Shown: piece by piece, positions 8,731-18,426 of the stretch | Numbering within the stretch: the first letter of the stretch is position 1 | Layout of the letters: each line of letters opens with the position of its first letter | Position numbers and translations under genes: made by a program | The notes under the pieces: model-generated | Told to the model about the DNA's origin: nothing | The model's input: only the letters and a program-made list of their open reading frames with translations | Databases searched by the model: none | Assembly: GCA_963665085.2 (NCBI GenBank) | Contig: CAXXXS010000001.1 | Span: forward strand, 4,588,001 to 4,652,000 | Direction of reading: 5' to 3' | Origin: G963665085 sp963665085 | Lineage (GTDB): Bacteria > Bacteroidota > Bacteroidia > Bacteroidales > JAAAOM01 | Length of the DNA: 64,000 nucleotides

Positions 8731-9201
8731 ATGAACCTAAATTCTAAAACGGAGGAACTATCCTTACTTATATCTGAATGGGAACATAAATTATTAAATT
8801 TAGAGGCAGATGTAATAGAAAACAAGAGAAATAATCAAAATAGAAGTATTAAACAGATATTGGGACATATGACTGATTCTGCTTCTAACAATCACCAGCG
8901 AATTGTGAGGCTACAATATAAAGACGGGGTCCTAAAATTCCCTGATTATACTCAAAGAAATGATGACTGGATTGCTATTCAGAATTTTCAGGATGAAGAC
9001 TGGGAAATTCTGGTTCAACATTGGAAATACTTTAATCTCCATTTAACTCATGTATTTCAAAATGTAGACAGAAAAAAAATGGATTATTACTGGATTGACA
9101 GTCAGGATACAAAAATAACATTATCCGAGATGATAGAATCATATCTTGTTCATTTTAAATTACATCTAGGCGAAATACAAGATTTAATTGAGCAGAATTA
9201 A
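8731..9201 (+). CDS. DinB-like (YfiT/DinB_2) four-helix protein
   Basis: This 156-residue protein is mostly helical and matches the DinB/YfiT superfamily in size and pattern. The first metal-ligand-like histidine is in ILGHMTDSASNNHQRI, about residues 44-59, and a second pair is in YLVHFKLHLGEI near the C-terminus. These positions correspond to the three-histidine metal site of DinB-like thiol transferases. There is no signal peptide, so it is cytoplasmic. It stands after a terminator and 50 bases before an AraC regulator in the same orientation, and may be in one transcript with it. The activity is not known for this subgroup. Confidence 0.7.
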   Translation: MNLNSKTEELSLLISEWEHKLLNLEADVIENKRNNQNRSIKQILGHMTDSASNNHQRIVRLQYKDGVLKFPDYTQRNDDWIAIQNFQDEDWEILVQHWKYFNLHLTHVFQNVDRKKMDYYWIDSQDTKITLSEMIESYLVHFKLHLGEIQDLIEQN

Positions 9202-9251
9202 AATAAGATGTAAACAATATAACCATACTTTTTTAAGCTGTTATATCATTT

Positions 9252-10106
9252 ATGAAAAATGAACTAATAAAAATAAGTGATTATCAAGTTTTAATAGAAG
9301 AAGGGTTTGTAAAGGAAACCAAACTTCAATCTCCCAATGAGATTATTGGTATTGTATATTATCTTTCTGGAGAAGTATTAATTAATATCGAAAGAGATAA
9401 CAAGGTGTTGAGCTTCAAAAAGCAAAAAGGAATGATGTCGTCTTTTTATAATCATCAGGATAATATCGTAAATCAATACCAGAATCCTAATTCAGAATTA
9501 AAAAAAGTTAGTATTTTTTTATCCCGAAAAAAGCTGGAAACCCTTATTGAAAAAGAACAAATTCTTAAAACGAACCAAAAATTAAAAAATGTAATTAATC
9601 CTCAAGAATACTTTGTTAGTGGATTTACTGGTAATATAGATCCTTTAACACAAATGGCGTTAGAACAAATAATTAATAATAAATTTACAGGAATTCCTAA
9701 AGAACTATTCCTGGAGGGACAAACAATAGGTTTAATCGCTAATTTTCTTCATTCTGTTAATAAGGAGAATAACAAAACAGATAGAATTAGACCCAATGCA
9801 GATAAACTTCACCATGCAAAAGAAATTTTACTAGAGCAGATGGATTCGCCTCCCAATTTAAAGGAATTAGCTAAACTTACCGGATTAAATACATATAAAT
9901 TAAAAACTGGTTTCAAAGAACTATTTGGAATGCCTGTTTTTAAATTCTTACAAGGAAAACGATTAGAAAAAGCCTTTGAACTTATCGAAAATAAAAACAT
10001 GACTATACAGGAAGCAGCCTGGTATGTAGGTTATGAAAGTATAGGTTCATTTACAAATGCATTTAAAGAAAAATTCGGAATTCGTCCTTCTGATATTAAC
10101 AAATAA
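9252..10106 (+). CDS. AraC-family transcriptional regulator
   Basis: This 284-residue regulator has a variable N-terminal half with a cupin-like pattern and a C-terminal AraC/XylS DNA-binding domain at about 190-284. Both helix-turn-helix units are visible: LKELAKLTGLNTYKLKTGFK and the second unit TIQEAAWYVGYESIGSFTNA, ending KFGIRPSDI. It stands 92 bases upstream of a TonB-dependent receptor gene in the same orientation. That arrangement is typical of PchR-like regulators that control a neighbouring receptor in response to its ligand, such as a siderophore. Control of the receptor is inferred from position only. Confidence 0.88.
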   Translation: MKNELIKISDYQVLIEEGFVKETKLQSPNEIIGIVYYLSGEVLINIERDNKVLSFKKQKGMMSSFYNHQDNIVNQYQNPNSELKKVSIFLSRKKLETLIEKEQILKTNQKLKNVINPQEYFVSGFTGNIDPLTQMALEQIINNKFTGIPKELFLEGQTIGLIANFLHSVNKENNKTDRIRPNADKLHHAKEILLEQMDSPPNLKELAKLTGLNTYKLKTGFKELFGMPVFKFLQGKRLEKAFELIENKNMTIQEAAWYVGYESIGSFTNAFKEKFGIRPSDINK

Positions 10107-10198
10107 ACGACTTTTCGAATAAATCAAAATACTTTCTGAATAAATAATCCATGCAATTTCATTTCATTTTTGCCATAACAATTTAAAATATAAAAGTT

Positions 10199-12575
10199 AT
10201 GACAAAAAAATCTTATTTAGCTATTATAATGCTGCTTTGGAGCGCTTTACTTGTTGCTCAAAATGGTGTACTTACAGGAGTTGTTTTAGATAGTAAAAAC
10301 AAGAAACCCCATGCCCTTTGTTGCTATTCAAATACAAAACACAAACAAAGGAATTGTTACAGATGATAATGGCCAATTTTTACTGTCCGGATTAAATCCA
10401 GGATACATTAACATTGAAGCATCGTTTTTAGGTTATGAAAAATATCTTGTTTATGAGATACAAATTTTCAATAATAAACCCGTACAAATAGAAATTTTGT
10501 TAAAGGAAAACTCAACAGAATTAGATGAGGTTGTAATAAAACCAAAACTATTTGAAAAACCAGTGGAAACACCAAACTCGATAAAAAACATGGGAGTAAC
10601 TGAAATAAAGAGAGTTCCTGGTGGAGGACAAGATATTTCCCGTATAATACAAACACTTCCAGGAGTTACTTCCTCCCCTGCAATTAACAGAAACGACATT
10701 ATGGTGCGTGGAGGCGGACCTACCGAGAATAGTTTTTATGTTGATGACTTTGAGGTAAATGCAATAAATCATTTCTCTACCCAAGGAGCGTCTGGAGGAA
10801 TTTGGGGAATAATCGATGCAAACCACCTGAGTAATTTCAACCTAAGTACAGGGGCTTTCCCAATGTATGCTGATAATACACTAAGTTCTGTTTTTAACCT
10901 GGAACTAAAAAGAGGCAACACGGATAAATTTGAATCACAAATTAACCTTGGAACAATTCAGCGAGGAGTAAATTTTGACGGCCCAATTGGAGAAAAAACT
11001 ACTTTTTTGGCTGGAATACGTCAGGCTAATTTTGATTTACTGTTTACGAATAGTCCAATAATACCACTGTTTACTGATGGTATTGCAAAACTAAATATTC
11101 GTATAACCCAAAAATCAGAACTTGAACTTTTTGGGATAAGTGCCATCGATAATCTTAATTACAATACAGATATAGAACTTACCGATGAAAATTTTGCTGC
11201 TTTAGAAAGAGCTCGAAAAATAGAACAAGTAACATATACAGCAGGAGCAAAATTAACCCACTATTGGAAAAACGGAAACAGTAAATTTATTTACTCACAC
11301 AACAATTTAAAAAATTCTGTAATCAAATATCTTGACAATGATGAAACCAAAGAAAAAATATTGAATTATAATTCTTATGAAACGACTGAACGTTTAGAGA
11401 TTAGAAACCTATTTTATTTAGGTAATTATAAACTTACTTCGGGAATAAACTACAAAAAGGCCAATTATGATGTTACAAACAATTCGTACCAGGTAGGAAC
11501 TGAAGGTATCAGTATATATGATTATAACAATAAACTTTCAATAGACCTATATGGTCTATATGTGAATATTGGGAATCAGTTTATGAATAATAAACTTGGC
11601 ATCTCAATGGGGTTTAGAATGGACGCAAATAATTTTTCTAAAGAATTTTCTAATCCATTACAGCAATTCTCTCCAAGGGCCAGTATATCTTATGAACTCA
11701 CTAATAATCTATCCATTAATGCAAGTAGCGGTATATATTATCAAAATCCATCTCTTACAAGTCTTGGGTATATTGAAAACGATATGTTAATAAACAAAAC
11801 AAACAACATCAAACCCATTAAAAATTTTCAAATTGTCCTGGGGTCAGAATATAACACAAAATTTAACTCGGCAATTTCAGTTGAAGGATTTTACAAAAAC
11901 TACCAATATTACCCTTTCTCTGTAAATGATAAGATATCGTTGGCAAATAAAGGAGCAGGTTTCGGTGTGTTCGGAGATGAAGAATTAGTGTCTACATCAG
12001 AAGGAAGAAGTTATGGTGTTGAATTATTTTATCAACAGAAGCTTTTTAAAGGTTACTATGGCATGTTTTCATTTACATGGGTAAAAAGTGAATTTAAAAA
12101 TAGCGACGAAAAGTATACTTCTTCAAGTTGGGATTACGGAAATATTGTAAGTATTATAATAGGAAAACGATTTAGAGATAATTGGGAAATTGGTGGTAAG
12201 TGGATGTATTATGGAGGAATCCCTTATACTCCTTTTAATGAGGAAGCATCTGCATTAATAGCAAATTGGATCCTCAAAAACCGAGGAATTGAGGATTATA
12301 CAAAACTAAACCAGGAAAGGACTAATGCCTATCACCAGTTAGATATTCGGGTTGATAAGAAATTCTTTTTCAAAAAATGGAATCTCAACCTATTTTTAGA
12401 TCTTCAAAACGTATATAACTATGTTGGAGGTATCGCTCCTAATCTCATACTTGACAGAGATGATGAGAATCAACCACAAGTTAACCCAGAGAAACCAGAT
12501 TCTTATATCATAAAATATGCAGAAAATGAAGGATTTGGGATACGTCCAAATCTGGGGTTTATTGTTGAATTTTAA
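10199..12575 (+). CDS. TonB-dependent receptor with CarboxypepD_reg-like domain, 5' frameshift
   Basis: An outer-membrane receptor for TonB-driven uptake. The ATG at 10199 gives a good signal peptide (MTKKSYLAIIMLLWSALLVA) and the first strand of a carboxypeptidase-regulatory-like domain (GVLTGVVLDSKNKKP). The frame then breaks at CCCC, 10307-10310. Removing one C joins it to the long frame starting at 10311, where the domain continues (PFVAIQIQNTNKGIVTDDNGQF) into a plug (GGGQDISRIIQTLPGV, DIMVRGGGPTENSFYVDD) and a beta-barrel ending in a terminal F. The repaired protein would be 791 residues. Without repair, the 10311 frame lacks a signal peptide and should not reach the outer membrane. The cause may be a real mutation or a sequencing error. 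The ligand is unknown; the AraC neighbour suggests an inducible substrate. Confidence 0.85.
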
Positions 12576-12586
12576 AATTATTTATC

Positions 12587-13018
12587 ATGAAATCATTACT
12601 ATTTAATTTCTTCAAAGCTTTTTACATCGCTTTAATGACCCTAATTCCTTTTTCAATAATAAAAATGCCATGGAAAGTTTGGCATGATAGTTATAAATAT
12701 TTAGCAACACTTTATGACCGCAAAAATTTTGAAAATAAATTTCTTAACTCAGAATTAAAGATGATATCCTGGATAACATTATTTTTAACTTGTCTCATAT
12801 TTATTATGTACCCAATTGGGATATCTTTAATTACTAGTCTTTTTTTTAAAGGTATTGAATGGAGTGCTATTCTTGACAAAATGGTTTTCCTCTTTTTTGT
12901 AACCTACTTTGGCCCATTACTCCTAACCTTATTTAAAGAAATTTTATCATTAGCCCTTCTAAAATATTTTAAGCTTGAAAGTATTGATGAAAACACTAAA
13001 GGAAATCATAATAATTAA
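12587..13018 (+). CDS. Uncharacterised inner-membrane protein
   Basis: This 143-residue protein is not recognised. It has three predicted hydrophobic segments, at about 8-27, 60-84 and 98-122, and a charged C-terminal tail. It begins 11 bases after the TonB-dependent receptor stop, so it is probably translated from the same message. That placement suggests a helper role in uptake or signalling for the receptor, which is only an inference. No catalytic motif is visible. Confidence 0.65.
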   Translation: MKSLLFNFFKAFYIALMTLIPFSIIKMPWKVWHDSYKYLATLYDRKNFENKFLNSELKMISWITLFLTCLIFIMYPIGISLITSLFFKGIEWSAILDKMVFLFFVTYFGPLLLTLFKEILSLALLKYFKLESIDENTKGNHNN

Positions 13019-13052
13019 GACATCTTAAAAAATACCATGAAGCAAAAAAATG

Positions 13053-14060
13053 TTAACATTCAATTTCTATTGGAAAATTGCACCCCTTACATTTTCTATC
13101 GTTGGAAAGGCCTGTTATTTGCGTTGAATAACCACGTCTTCGTATGATGATTGATTTACATGATGGACAAATAGTATCACTACCTTTTTCAAGGTTTACA
13201 TTTCCGAGATAAACATAATTTAGAATTTCAGAAGAAAAATCGTAAAACTCCAATAACTTATTTGTATCAGTTGGAGGCAGATTAAAATTATAATTTGGAA
13301 AATACCGGGATAGATGTAAAACAGTATTCTCGCCTAAATTATCATTGATCCAATAAATCATTTCCTTAAAAGTAGAGAAATCATCATTCTCTCCTGGTAT
13401 TACCAAATTTGTAATCTCTAAATGCTTACCTGATTCCCTGATTTTTTTCAAAGTACTTAAAACAGGTTTTAATGTTGACTTTGTGTTTTTCTTATAAAAC
13501 GTCTCACTAAATCCCTTTAAATCTATATTAAAAGCATCTATCGTTTCTAATAACTCATTCAATGGTCCAGCATTAATATACCCATTACTGACCATGACAT
13601 TCATTAGTCCATTTTTTTTATTTTCAATAGCTAAATCCTGCATAAATTCAAACCAGACTGTTGGTTCATTGTATGTAAAAGCCAAACCTATATTGTAATT
13701 GCTATTTTTACTGTCATGTAAAATTTTATCATTTAAAATTACATTATAAACTGAAAAACCATGAATATCAGGTTGTGATATCTCGCAATTCTGACAGAAT
13801 TGACATTTTAAATTACAGCCATAAGAACCAACCGATAAAACAGAACTTCCCGGATAAAAATGATAAAGTGGCTTTTTTTCTATTGGGTCAATTCTATAAC
13901 CAGATACTTTCCCATAAACGACTGAATATAAAATCCCTTCTGAATTTTTTCGTGCTCCACAAACACCAACGTTTCCTAACTTTACAGTACAGTTATTGGG
14001 ACATAATATACATCTTACGTCCCCATTTTCTAAAGAATCAAAGTATTTTGCCTTATACAT
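13053..14060 (-). CDS. amrS: AmmeMemoRadiSam-type radical SAM enzyme
   Basis: This 335-residue protein has an N-terminal cysteine-rich segment (CILCPNNCTVKLGNVGVCG, about 17-35) and then the radical SAM CxxxCxxC cluster in CNLKCQFCQN near residues 82-91. YSVVYGKVSGYRIDPIEKKPLYHFYPGS and AFTYNEPTVWFEF match the family grouped with Memo and AMMECR1 domains. The C-terminal tail carries a CPSC and CKGC pair that looks like a zinc knuckle. Family members resemble pyruvate formate-lyase activases, but their substrate is not established. No Memo or AMMECR1 gene is in the window. It lies 23 bases downstream of the DUF1848 gene in the same orientation, so the two probably form an operon. Confidence 0.88.
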   Translation of the reverse strand: MYKAKYFDSLENGDVRCILCPNNCTVKLGNVGVCGARKNSEGILYSVVYGKVSGYRIDPIEKKPLYHFYPGSSVLSVGSYGCNLKCQFCQNCEISQPDIHGFSVYNVILNDKILHDSKNSNYNIGLAFTYNEPTVWFEFMQDLAIENKKNGLMNVMVSNGYINAGPLNELLETIDAFNIDLKGFSETFYKKNTKSTLKPVLSTLKKIRESGKHLEITNLVIPGENDDFSTFKEMIYWINDNLGENTVLHLSRYFPNYNFNLPPTDTNKLLEFYDFSSEILNYVYLGNVNLEKGSDTICPSCKSIIIRRRGYSTQITGLSNDRKCKGCNFPIEIEC

Positions 14061-14083
14061 AAATGTAAGTTATATATGCCGTA

Positions 14084-15019
14084 TTAAGAAAACAAATTTG
14101 GTCTTGTGTTTTTATTATTTCTATTAGATTCAACCTTTCTTTCGATAAGATTATAATTCTCCAGTGTTAATTCTCTTCCTAAAATTGGTAAATACGGTGA
14201 TTGAACAATTGATTTAGCAACATTACCAGAATTAGCATAACAATAGAAACATTGATGATTACAGGTATTATATGCACCTATATCAACACTCTCAATACAT
14301 TTGCAATTACTTCTTTGGTTTTTATCTTTCTTCAGGTTTAATTTATATGAAAAAATATGCTCAATTAATTCCTTGTTAATACATCCTACATTTGTATCTT
14401 CAAATCCGATAATTTCTTCACTACACAATTCTAAATTAATATTGTATGAATCAGCTATATTTTGAAGTGTCCCAAATAATTTAACTTTTTCTCTCATTTC
14501 TACCTCCCGTATTTCATCTGGCATACGTCTTTTAATTTTTTTATAATGCGTTAAAAAACTTGTTTTACAGGTATTTGTAAAACCAGATAATTTTTCTGCT
14601 ATCCTGTGAAAAGTATTTACATGATAGCTCTCTGTATAATCTGATGAAATAATTATAGGATCATATCTCCAGATCATTCTTTCACTACCAATCATTGCCG
14701 TCAATTCTTTGAAGGCATTTAATCTCTTTTCAAGAGGAGGAAGATTAATTTCTAATGTTTCATAAAGATTTATAGTGAATAGAAAATAGTAGTATCTGTA
14801 ACCTAATTTTTCAATATTCTTTAACTTATTTATAATATTTTCAGGATTCTTAGTCCAAAAAACAATACAATCTACCAAATGAGGCTCTAAATTCACACTA
14901 TATATATTCTTTGGATTAAAAGGATTTTGAATATATACAACCTTTTCTTTTAAACGTTGTAAAAACCATTCTGAATAAAATGCAGGTATATCGGTACGTC
15001 TGCTAACACTTAATATCAC
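14084..15019 (-). CDS. DUF1848 protein with a C-terminal cysteine cluster
   Basis: This 311-residue protein starts MILSVSRRTDIPAFYSEWF, the hallmark N-terminus of DUF1848, followed by VDCIVFWTKNP and MIWRYDPIII. Near the C-terminus there is a radical-SAM-like CxxxCxxC (CNHQCFYCYAN) after CKCIESVDIGAYNTC, suggesting an iron-sulfur cluster. The function of the family is unknown. It is the first gene of a probable two-gene operon with the AmrS-type enzyme. It is divergent from msrA, with only 44 bases between the two start codons chosen here, so the two promoters must overlap. Confidence 0.85.
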   Translation of the reverse strand: MILSVSRRTDIPAFYSEWFLQRLKEKVVYIQNPFNPKNIYSVNLEPHLVDCIVFWTKNPENIINKLKNIEKLGYRYYYFLFTINLYETLEINLPPLEKRLNAFKELTAMIGSERMIWRYDPIIISSDYTESYHVNTFHRIAEKLSGFTNTCKTSFLTHYKKIKRRMPDEIREVEMREKVKLFGTLQNIADSYNINLELCSEEIIGFEDTNVGCINKELIEHIFSYKLNLKKDKNQRSNCKCIESVDIGAYNTCNHQCFYCYANSGNVAKSIVQSPYLPILGRELTLENYNLIERKVESNRNNKNTRPNLFS

Positions 15020-15063
15020 TTTCTAAAAACTTTTAAATGCTGAATCTGTTTAACAATAAAAAG

Positions 15064-15711
15064 ATGAAAAAAATAGTATTGTATATTACTCTCCTGAGTA
15101 TTGTATCTATATTTACATACTGTTCAGGGAAAGAACAAAATACAACTTTACAAGTTGTAAATAATAACTCAGAATTACAAGAGATGGAAAAGATAACATT
15201 TGGTGCAGGGTGCTTTTGGTGTGTAGAAGCAATTTTTGAAAGAGTAAACGGAGTAACAGATGTTGTTTCGGGTTACATGGGGGGCAACATAAAAAATCCG
15301 ACATACAAAGAAGTATGCACCGGAAATACTGGTCATGCTGAAGTATGCCAATTAATATACAATCCCAGTATTATTAGTTTTGAAGAGTTACTAGAAATAT
15401 TTTGGAAAACCCATGATCCTACTACTCTTAACAGGCAAGGAAACGATGTTGGGACCCAGTATCGTTCTGTAATATTCTATCATACTGACAAACAAAAAGA
15501 ATTAGCAGAAGAGTACAAGCTAAAACTCAGTAATGCAAATATTTGGAAAGATCCAATTATTACTCTAATTGAACCTGCTACTGAATTTTATGAAGCAGAA
15601 GATTACCATCAAAAATACTTTGATAATAATTCCAAACAGCCCTATTGTTCATTTGTAATTCAACCAAAAGTTGAGAAATTTGAAAAAATATTCAAAAAAA
15701 ACTTAAAATAA
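15064..15711 (+). CDS. msrA: Peptide-methionine (S)-S-oxide reductase, lipoprotein form
   Basis: This enzyme reduces methionine S-sulfoxide in damaged proteins. The active-site motif GAGCFWCVEAIFE places the catalytic cysteine at C50. Later motifs are VVSGYMGG, HAEVCQLIYNP, FWKTHDPTTLNRQGNDVGTQYRS and YHQKYF. The ATG at 15064 starts a lipoprotein signal (MKKIVLYITLLSIVSIFTYC), so the enzyme is probably tethered in the periplasm or outer membrane. An ATG at 15037 would add nine residues and leave 17 bases to the divergent DUF1848 start, so the later start is preferred. C-terminal length fits a single MsrA domain without MsrB. Confidence 0.94.
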   Translation: MKKIVLYITLLSIVSIFTYCSGKEQNTTLQVVNNNSELQEMEKITFGAGCFWCVEAIFERVNGVTDVVSGYMGGNIKNPTYKEVCTGNTGHAEVCQLIYNPSIISFEELLEIFWKTHDPTTLNRQGNDVGTQYRSVIFYHTDKQKELAEEYKLKLSNANIWKDPIITLIEPATEFYEAEDYHQKYFDNNSKQPYCSFVIQPKVEKFEKIFKKNLK

Positions 15712-15881
15712 TTACATTTTTTCTAACGTCTCCTAAGTAACATGTTTATAATTACTTTCTATTTTTCTTGTAATTAAACGTTGGTTGTTTTTTTAAGTCA
15801 AACACCGTTTAGCATTTATTATTAAGAAACAAAAGCTTAATAATGTAGTATAACGGATAAAAAATAATCATCTTTTAAATC

Positions 15882-17000
15882 ATGGAAAACAAAACTGTCG
15901 TTATTGGAGTAATTATAATTCTTTTAGTAGGAATTATTGCACACATTCTTTTACGTCTTATCTTTAAGCGATCTATTATTTATTCTATTGGCTGGTTATT
16001 CTGTTGGGTAGTTGATTTAACAGCAGTAATTGCTTTTGTTGTTGGTGGATTAGGATTTGTTCACATTGCATGGGGAGCACCTATTTGTGTAACGTTATTA
16101 TTTATTGCCTATTATCAATTAATTAAGCTTGTTCAAGTACCCCTAAATGATTTAACTAAAAACTTAATAGAAATATCACAGGGAAAATTAAAAGTAACCT
16201 TTAATAGTATATTAAAAGAAAGGACAGATGAATTAGGCTCCATTTCTGTTTCAACAGAAGAAATTGTTTTTAAAATGAGGGATGTATTATCTGAAGTCCT
16301 TGAAACATCAAATATTTTGCTCGTTAACAGCAATAATTTTGAAATGAATTCACAACAGCTTTCAAGTGGAGCGAACCAACAAGCAAGCTCAACAGAAGAA
16401 ATTTCTTCTTCAATAGAAGAGATGTCAGCTAATATTCAACAAAACACAGAAAATGCACAAACCGCAGAAGGAATTTCAAAAAGTTCTGCACAAAATATAA
16501 AAGCAATAACAGAACTCGCAACTAAATCAGCATCTCAAATGAATCAAATTGCTGAAGAAGTAAAGATTATACAGGATATTGCATTTCAAACAAATATCTT
16601 AGCGCTTAATGCAGCAGTAGAAGCTGCCCGTGCAGGTGAAGCAGGAAGAGGATTTGCCGTAGTAGCTGCTGAAGTAAGAAAATTAGCTGAACGAAGTAAG
16701 TTTGCTGCTGATAAAATTATTAATATCACAAGTAACGGCGTAAAATCAATCTCTACTGTAGAGGGACAACTAATTAAACTTTCTCCTGAAATTGAAAAAT
16801 CGGCTAATTTAGTTTTTGAAATCTCTGCTGCCAGTTTAGAACAAAGTACAGGAGCAGAACAAATAAACCATGCTATTCAACAACTTAACCAAGTAACACA
16901 AGAGAATGCGGCATCTTCAGAGGAATTAACAAGTAGCGCTGAAGAGTTAAATAAAAGTTCTGAACACCTGAAAACATTAATCGAATATTTTTCTTTTTAA
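15882..17000 (+). CDS. Methyl-accepting chemotaxis protein without a periplasmic sensor domain
   Basis: This 372-residue chemoreceptor has three closely spaced N-terminal membrane segments (about 5-28, 33-60 and 63-85) instead of the usual periplasmic sensor. A HAMP-like linker follows (VPLNDLTKNLIEISQGKLKV), then the signalling domain. The hairpin tip is visible as IAFQTNILALNAAVEAARAG plus GRGFAVVAAEVRKLAERS, near 228-266. It should bind CheW/CheA-like partners, but no che gene is in the window. The 170 bases upstream hold no clear promoter. It is followed by a universal stress protein gene behind a strong hairpin. The signal may be membrane-borne or internal; that is inference. Confidence 0.9.
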   Translation: MENKTVVIGVIIILLVGIIAHILLRLIFKRSIIYSIGWLFCWVVDLTAVIAFVVGGLGFVHIAWGAPICVTLLFIAYYQLIKLVQVPLNDLTKNLIEISQGKLKVTFNSILKERTDELGSISVSTEEIVFKMRDVLSEVLETSNILLVNSNNFEMNSQQLSSGANQQASSTEEISSSIEEMSANIQQNTENAQTAEGISKSSAQNIKAITELATKSASQMNQIAEEVKIIQDIAFQTNILALNAAVEAARAGEAGRGFAVVAAEVRKLAERSKFAADKIINITSNGVKSISTVEGQLIKLSPEIEKSANLVFEISAASLEQSTGAEQINHAIQQLNQVTQENAASSEELTSSAEELNKSSEHLKTLIEYFSF

Positions 17001-17030
17001 TAAAAAATACAATTTGATATAAAAGAGTTA

Positions 17031-17072
17031 TAGATTCTTAACTTAAACTTATAACTTTAGGTTAAGAATCTA
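17031..17072 (+). repeat. Perfect 12-bp inverted repeat between the chemoreceptor and universal stress genes
   Basis: TAGATTCTTAAC at 17031 pairs with GTTAAGAATCTA ending at 17072, and after one mismatch TAAA pairs with TTTA inside. No T run follows, so it is not a standard terminator. It ends 13 bases before the universal stress ATG and would sit in that gene's leader or at the chemoreceptor's 3' end. Confidence 0.75.
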
Positions 17073-17085
17073 TTACTGTATCATT

Positions 17086-17907
17086 ATGAAAACAATAATA
17101 ATTCCAGCAGACCAAAGTAACAATTTTTACAACTGTTTGAATTTTGCTCTTATGTTTGAGCAAACAACCCCTATTGATATCCTTATCTTGTTTGAAAATA
17201 AAAAATTTGAAAATGAATATTTTCAAAAATTTGAAGAAATTGTTTTAAACTTTCAACCTGCTTTTATAAATCCGGAGTCTATCATCCGCTTTCATATTAC
17301 TACAGGAAAAATTGAAGATGAAATATGTGTATTAGTAAATGAAAATAAAAATTCTTTCTTTATTAACACGTTTGCTGAAACTAATGATGCAAAAAAAAAT
17401 GGATATACAATAGAAAACGCCTTAAAAATCATGAAGTGTTCAGCTCATAATGTGGTTACACTTCCTACTGGTAAAATTCCTTCATCAATAAAACGGATTA
17501 TTTTTCCCATTCATCATCTATCCAAAGTCCGACATAAAGTAACCCTTACAGCAGAAATAGCAAAACTATTTGGCGCAGATATCTATGTTTTAAACGCCAA
17601 TGTATCAAATCAAAGTACAGTAATTAAACAATGTGGATTATATTCCAGACAAGTCGTCAATCATTTTAAAAGTATTGGAATATCATCAGAATTATATGAA
17701 ACAGAAGGTAAGAATCTTGTTGAATTAATACTTTCTTTCTCAAACGAAAAAAGTGCAGATCTAATTCCTATCATCAAAGAACGGAATAGCGGTGGTGTTT
17801 TTGGAAGAAGTTATTTACAGGATATGATTATAAATTCAACAATTCCATTGTTGGTTATTGGTCCAAGAAAAGGGAGGATATCTGCTTCATTTAAAACATC
17901 AGGATAA
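17086..17907 (+). CDS. Universal stress protein-like (tandem UspA fold)
   Basis: This 273-residue cytoplasmic protein has the size of two UspA-like domains, as is common in Bacteroidota. The second half shows the better match: KRIIFPIHHLSKVRHKVTLTAEIAKLFGADIYVL, then ADLIPIIKERNSGG and the terminal PLLVIGPRKG. The N-terminal half (MKTIIIPADQSNNFYNCLNFAL) is similar but diverged. Usp proteins bind nucleotides or act in stress survival, with no single biochemical role. The ATP-binding G-x2-G-x9-G(S/T) signature is not clean here, so binding is uncertain. A strong hairpin lies just upstream and a shared terminator follows. Confidence 0.8.
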   Translation: MKTIIIPADQSNNFYNCLNFALMFEQTTPIDILILFENKKFENEYFQKFEEIVLNFQPAFINPESIIRFHITTGKIEDEICVLVNENKNSFFINTFAETNDAKKNGYTIENALKIMKCSAHNVVTLPTGKIPSSIKRIIFPIHHLSKVRHKVTLTAEIAKLFGADIYVLNANVSNQSTVIKQCGLYSRQVVNHFKSIGISSELYETEGKNLVELILSFSNEKSADLIPIIKERNSGGVFGRSYLQDMIINSTIPLLVIGPRKGRISASFKTSG

Positions 17908-17979
17908 AATATTATTTGATTTTCAGAATATTTTCATCCTCTAAATTATATTCTAGTTCCAATAAAATAAGGAACTAAT

Positions 17980-18014
17980 AAAAAACCCGATCATATTTGT
18001 TGACCGGGTTTTTT
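17980..18014. terminator. Bidirectional terminator between the universal stress gene and rplS
   Basis: AAAACCCG pairs with CGGGTTTT, with A on the left and T on the right, so it can end transcription from both converging genes. Confidence 0.9.
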
Positions 18015-18035
18015 ATTTCAATATATGTAGTAACC

Positions 18036-18383
18036 TTAAAATCTTTTTTCCTGGATACGTGCTTTTTTACCTGTAAGTGCACGAAGATAGAAGATTCTTG
18101 AGCGTCGAACTTTACCTCTTTTATTTAGATCTATTTGCTCAATAAAAGGGGATGCTACTGGAAAAATACGTTCAACTCCAACATTACCAGACATCTTTCT
18201 TACTGTAAAGGTAGCTGAATGCCCTTGTCCTTTACGTTGAATTACAACACCTCTAAAGTTCTGAATACGTTCTTTATTACCTTCTTTAATTTTATAGTGA
18301 ACAGTGATTGTATCACCGCTATTAAATTCTGGCCAGTTATTTTCTACAGCGTATTGGCTGTTTACAATATCCATTGCGTTCAT
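18036..18383 (-). CDS. rplS: 50S ribosomal protein L19
   Basis: This 115-residue ribosomal protein lies at the interface of the two subunits. Family motifs are FNSGDTITVHYKIKEGNKER, QNFRGVVIQRKGQG, FTVRKMSGNVGVERIFP and KRGKVRRSRIFYLR. The length is normal. It stands alone here, away from the rpsP-rimM-trmD genes it accompanies in many bacteria. It has its own -7 box 44 bases upstream and shares a terminator with the universal stress gene. Confidence 0.98.
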   Translation of the reverse strand: MNAMDIVNSQYAVENNWPEFNSGDTITVHYKIKEGNKERIQNFRGVVIQRKGQGHSATFTVRKMSGNVGVERIFPVASPFIEQIDLNKRGKVRRSRIFYLRALTGKKARIQEKRF

Positions 18384-18426
18384 TTCGAATATATTTTATT
18401 TTATTCCACTCTGTTTTAACAGGGCG

